DNA of 5,753 bases from JAIOYV01 sp964388245 (GTDB lineage: Bacteria; Bacteroidota; Bacteroidia; Bacteroidales; M50B96). Below are positions 5,607 through 5,753 of the stretch, piece after piece. The translations under genes were made by a program, and so were the position numbers. Numbering within the stretch: the first letter of the stretch is position 1; each line of letters starts with the position of its first letter. The DNA lies in NCBI GenBank assembly GCA_964388245.1, contig CAYLZH010000284.1, positions 1 through 5,753 of the forward strand, given 5' to 3'. The notes below the pieces were generated by a model. That model was not told where the DNA came from. It made no database searches and worked only from the letters and a program-made list of their open reading frames with translations.

Positions 5607-5753
5607 AAAATTTGGATTCATTAGGGACACATCTTATCTGGAGAAACGGCACTGGCAATATGTTATGCTGTTTGCCCTGGCTTTTGTTTGGGGTAGTTCT
5701 TTTATTTTAATGAAAAAAGGCCTTCAATCCTTTTCATCGAACCAGGTGGCTTC
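5587..5753 (+). CDS. EamA/DMT-family transporter, N-terminal part (cut by window end)
   Basis: Fifty-five complete codons are visible before the window ends. Residues about 25-44 form the first membrane helix, and the stretch ALAFVWGSSFILMKKGLQSF with the following NQVA is typical of the start of EamA-domain (drug/metabolite transporter superfamily) inner-membrane proteins. These usually have ten helices in two EamA repeats and export small metabolites; the substrate cannot be told. The ATG at 5587 lies inside the end of the synthase gene in another frame (20-base overlap), with GGAG at 5581-5584 too close to be a good ribosome site. A second in-frame ATG at 5665 (residue 27) would start inside the helix and is less likely. 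Co-transcription with the synthase is implied, but I see no functional link. Confidence 0.8.
   Translation, partial: MKILWNKKFGFIRDTSYLEKRHWQYVMLFALAFVWGSSFILMKKGLQSFSSNQVA

Noticed and set aside
1..5753. CRISPR array, insertion sequence or integrase gene
   Set aside because: No regularly spaced repeats, no terminal inverted repeats with a transposase, and no integrase-like protein are visible.

Overview
The window looks like a piece of a Bacteroidota chromosome, perhaps from the Bacteroidales/Marinilabiliales side (this finer placement is inference). Three things point that way: a single-polypeptide ResB-CcsA cytochrome c synthase of a type common in that phylum, a tRNA gene with no encoded CCA end, and promoters with the Bacteroidota -7 element TAnnTTTG paired with a TTTG-like -33 element. 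Most gene starts also lack a convincing Shine-Dalgarno sequence, as expected there.

Layout. Positions 1-445 carry no credible gene. They hold a minus-strand terminator, a broken copy of the 3' end of tRNA-Arg, a 5'-half relic resembling tRNA-Leu(GAG), and AT-rich inverted repeats leading into a promoter. Positions 446-2133 are a two-gene operon with an ATGA overlap encoding a type IV toxin-antitoxin/abortive-infection pair: an AbiEi-like antitoxin/repressor and an AbiEii-like nucleotidyltransferase toxin. A strong terminator follows at 2207-2248. Converging on it from the right is an intact tRNA-Arg(ACG) on the minus strand (2259-2331), with a near-consensus promoter at 2344-2376. From 2538 a long gene encodes a fused cytochrome c maturation System II synthase (CcsB/ResB plus CcsA). 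It overlaps by 20 bases the start of an EamA/DMT-family transporter gene that is cut by the window end.

Interpretation. The last bases of the tRNA-Arg gene recur exactly as a 16-bp direct repeat at 145-160 and 2258-2273, each followed on the minus strand by its own terminator. This is the signature of an integration at the tRNA 3' end. The abiE pair and the tRNA-Leu relic lie between the repeats, in about 2.1 kb with no integrase. The simplest reading is a decayed or minimal defence island in a tRNA-Arg hotspot beside housekeeping genes. Two related inverted-repeat pairs upstream of abiEi are candidate operators for AbiEi autorepression. I saw no wholly new system. The most informative parts are the island boundaries, the tRNA relics and the candidate operators.
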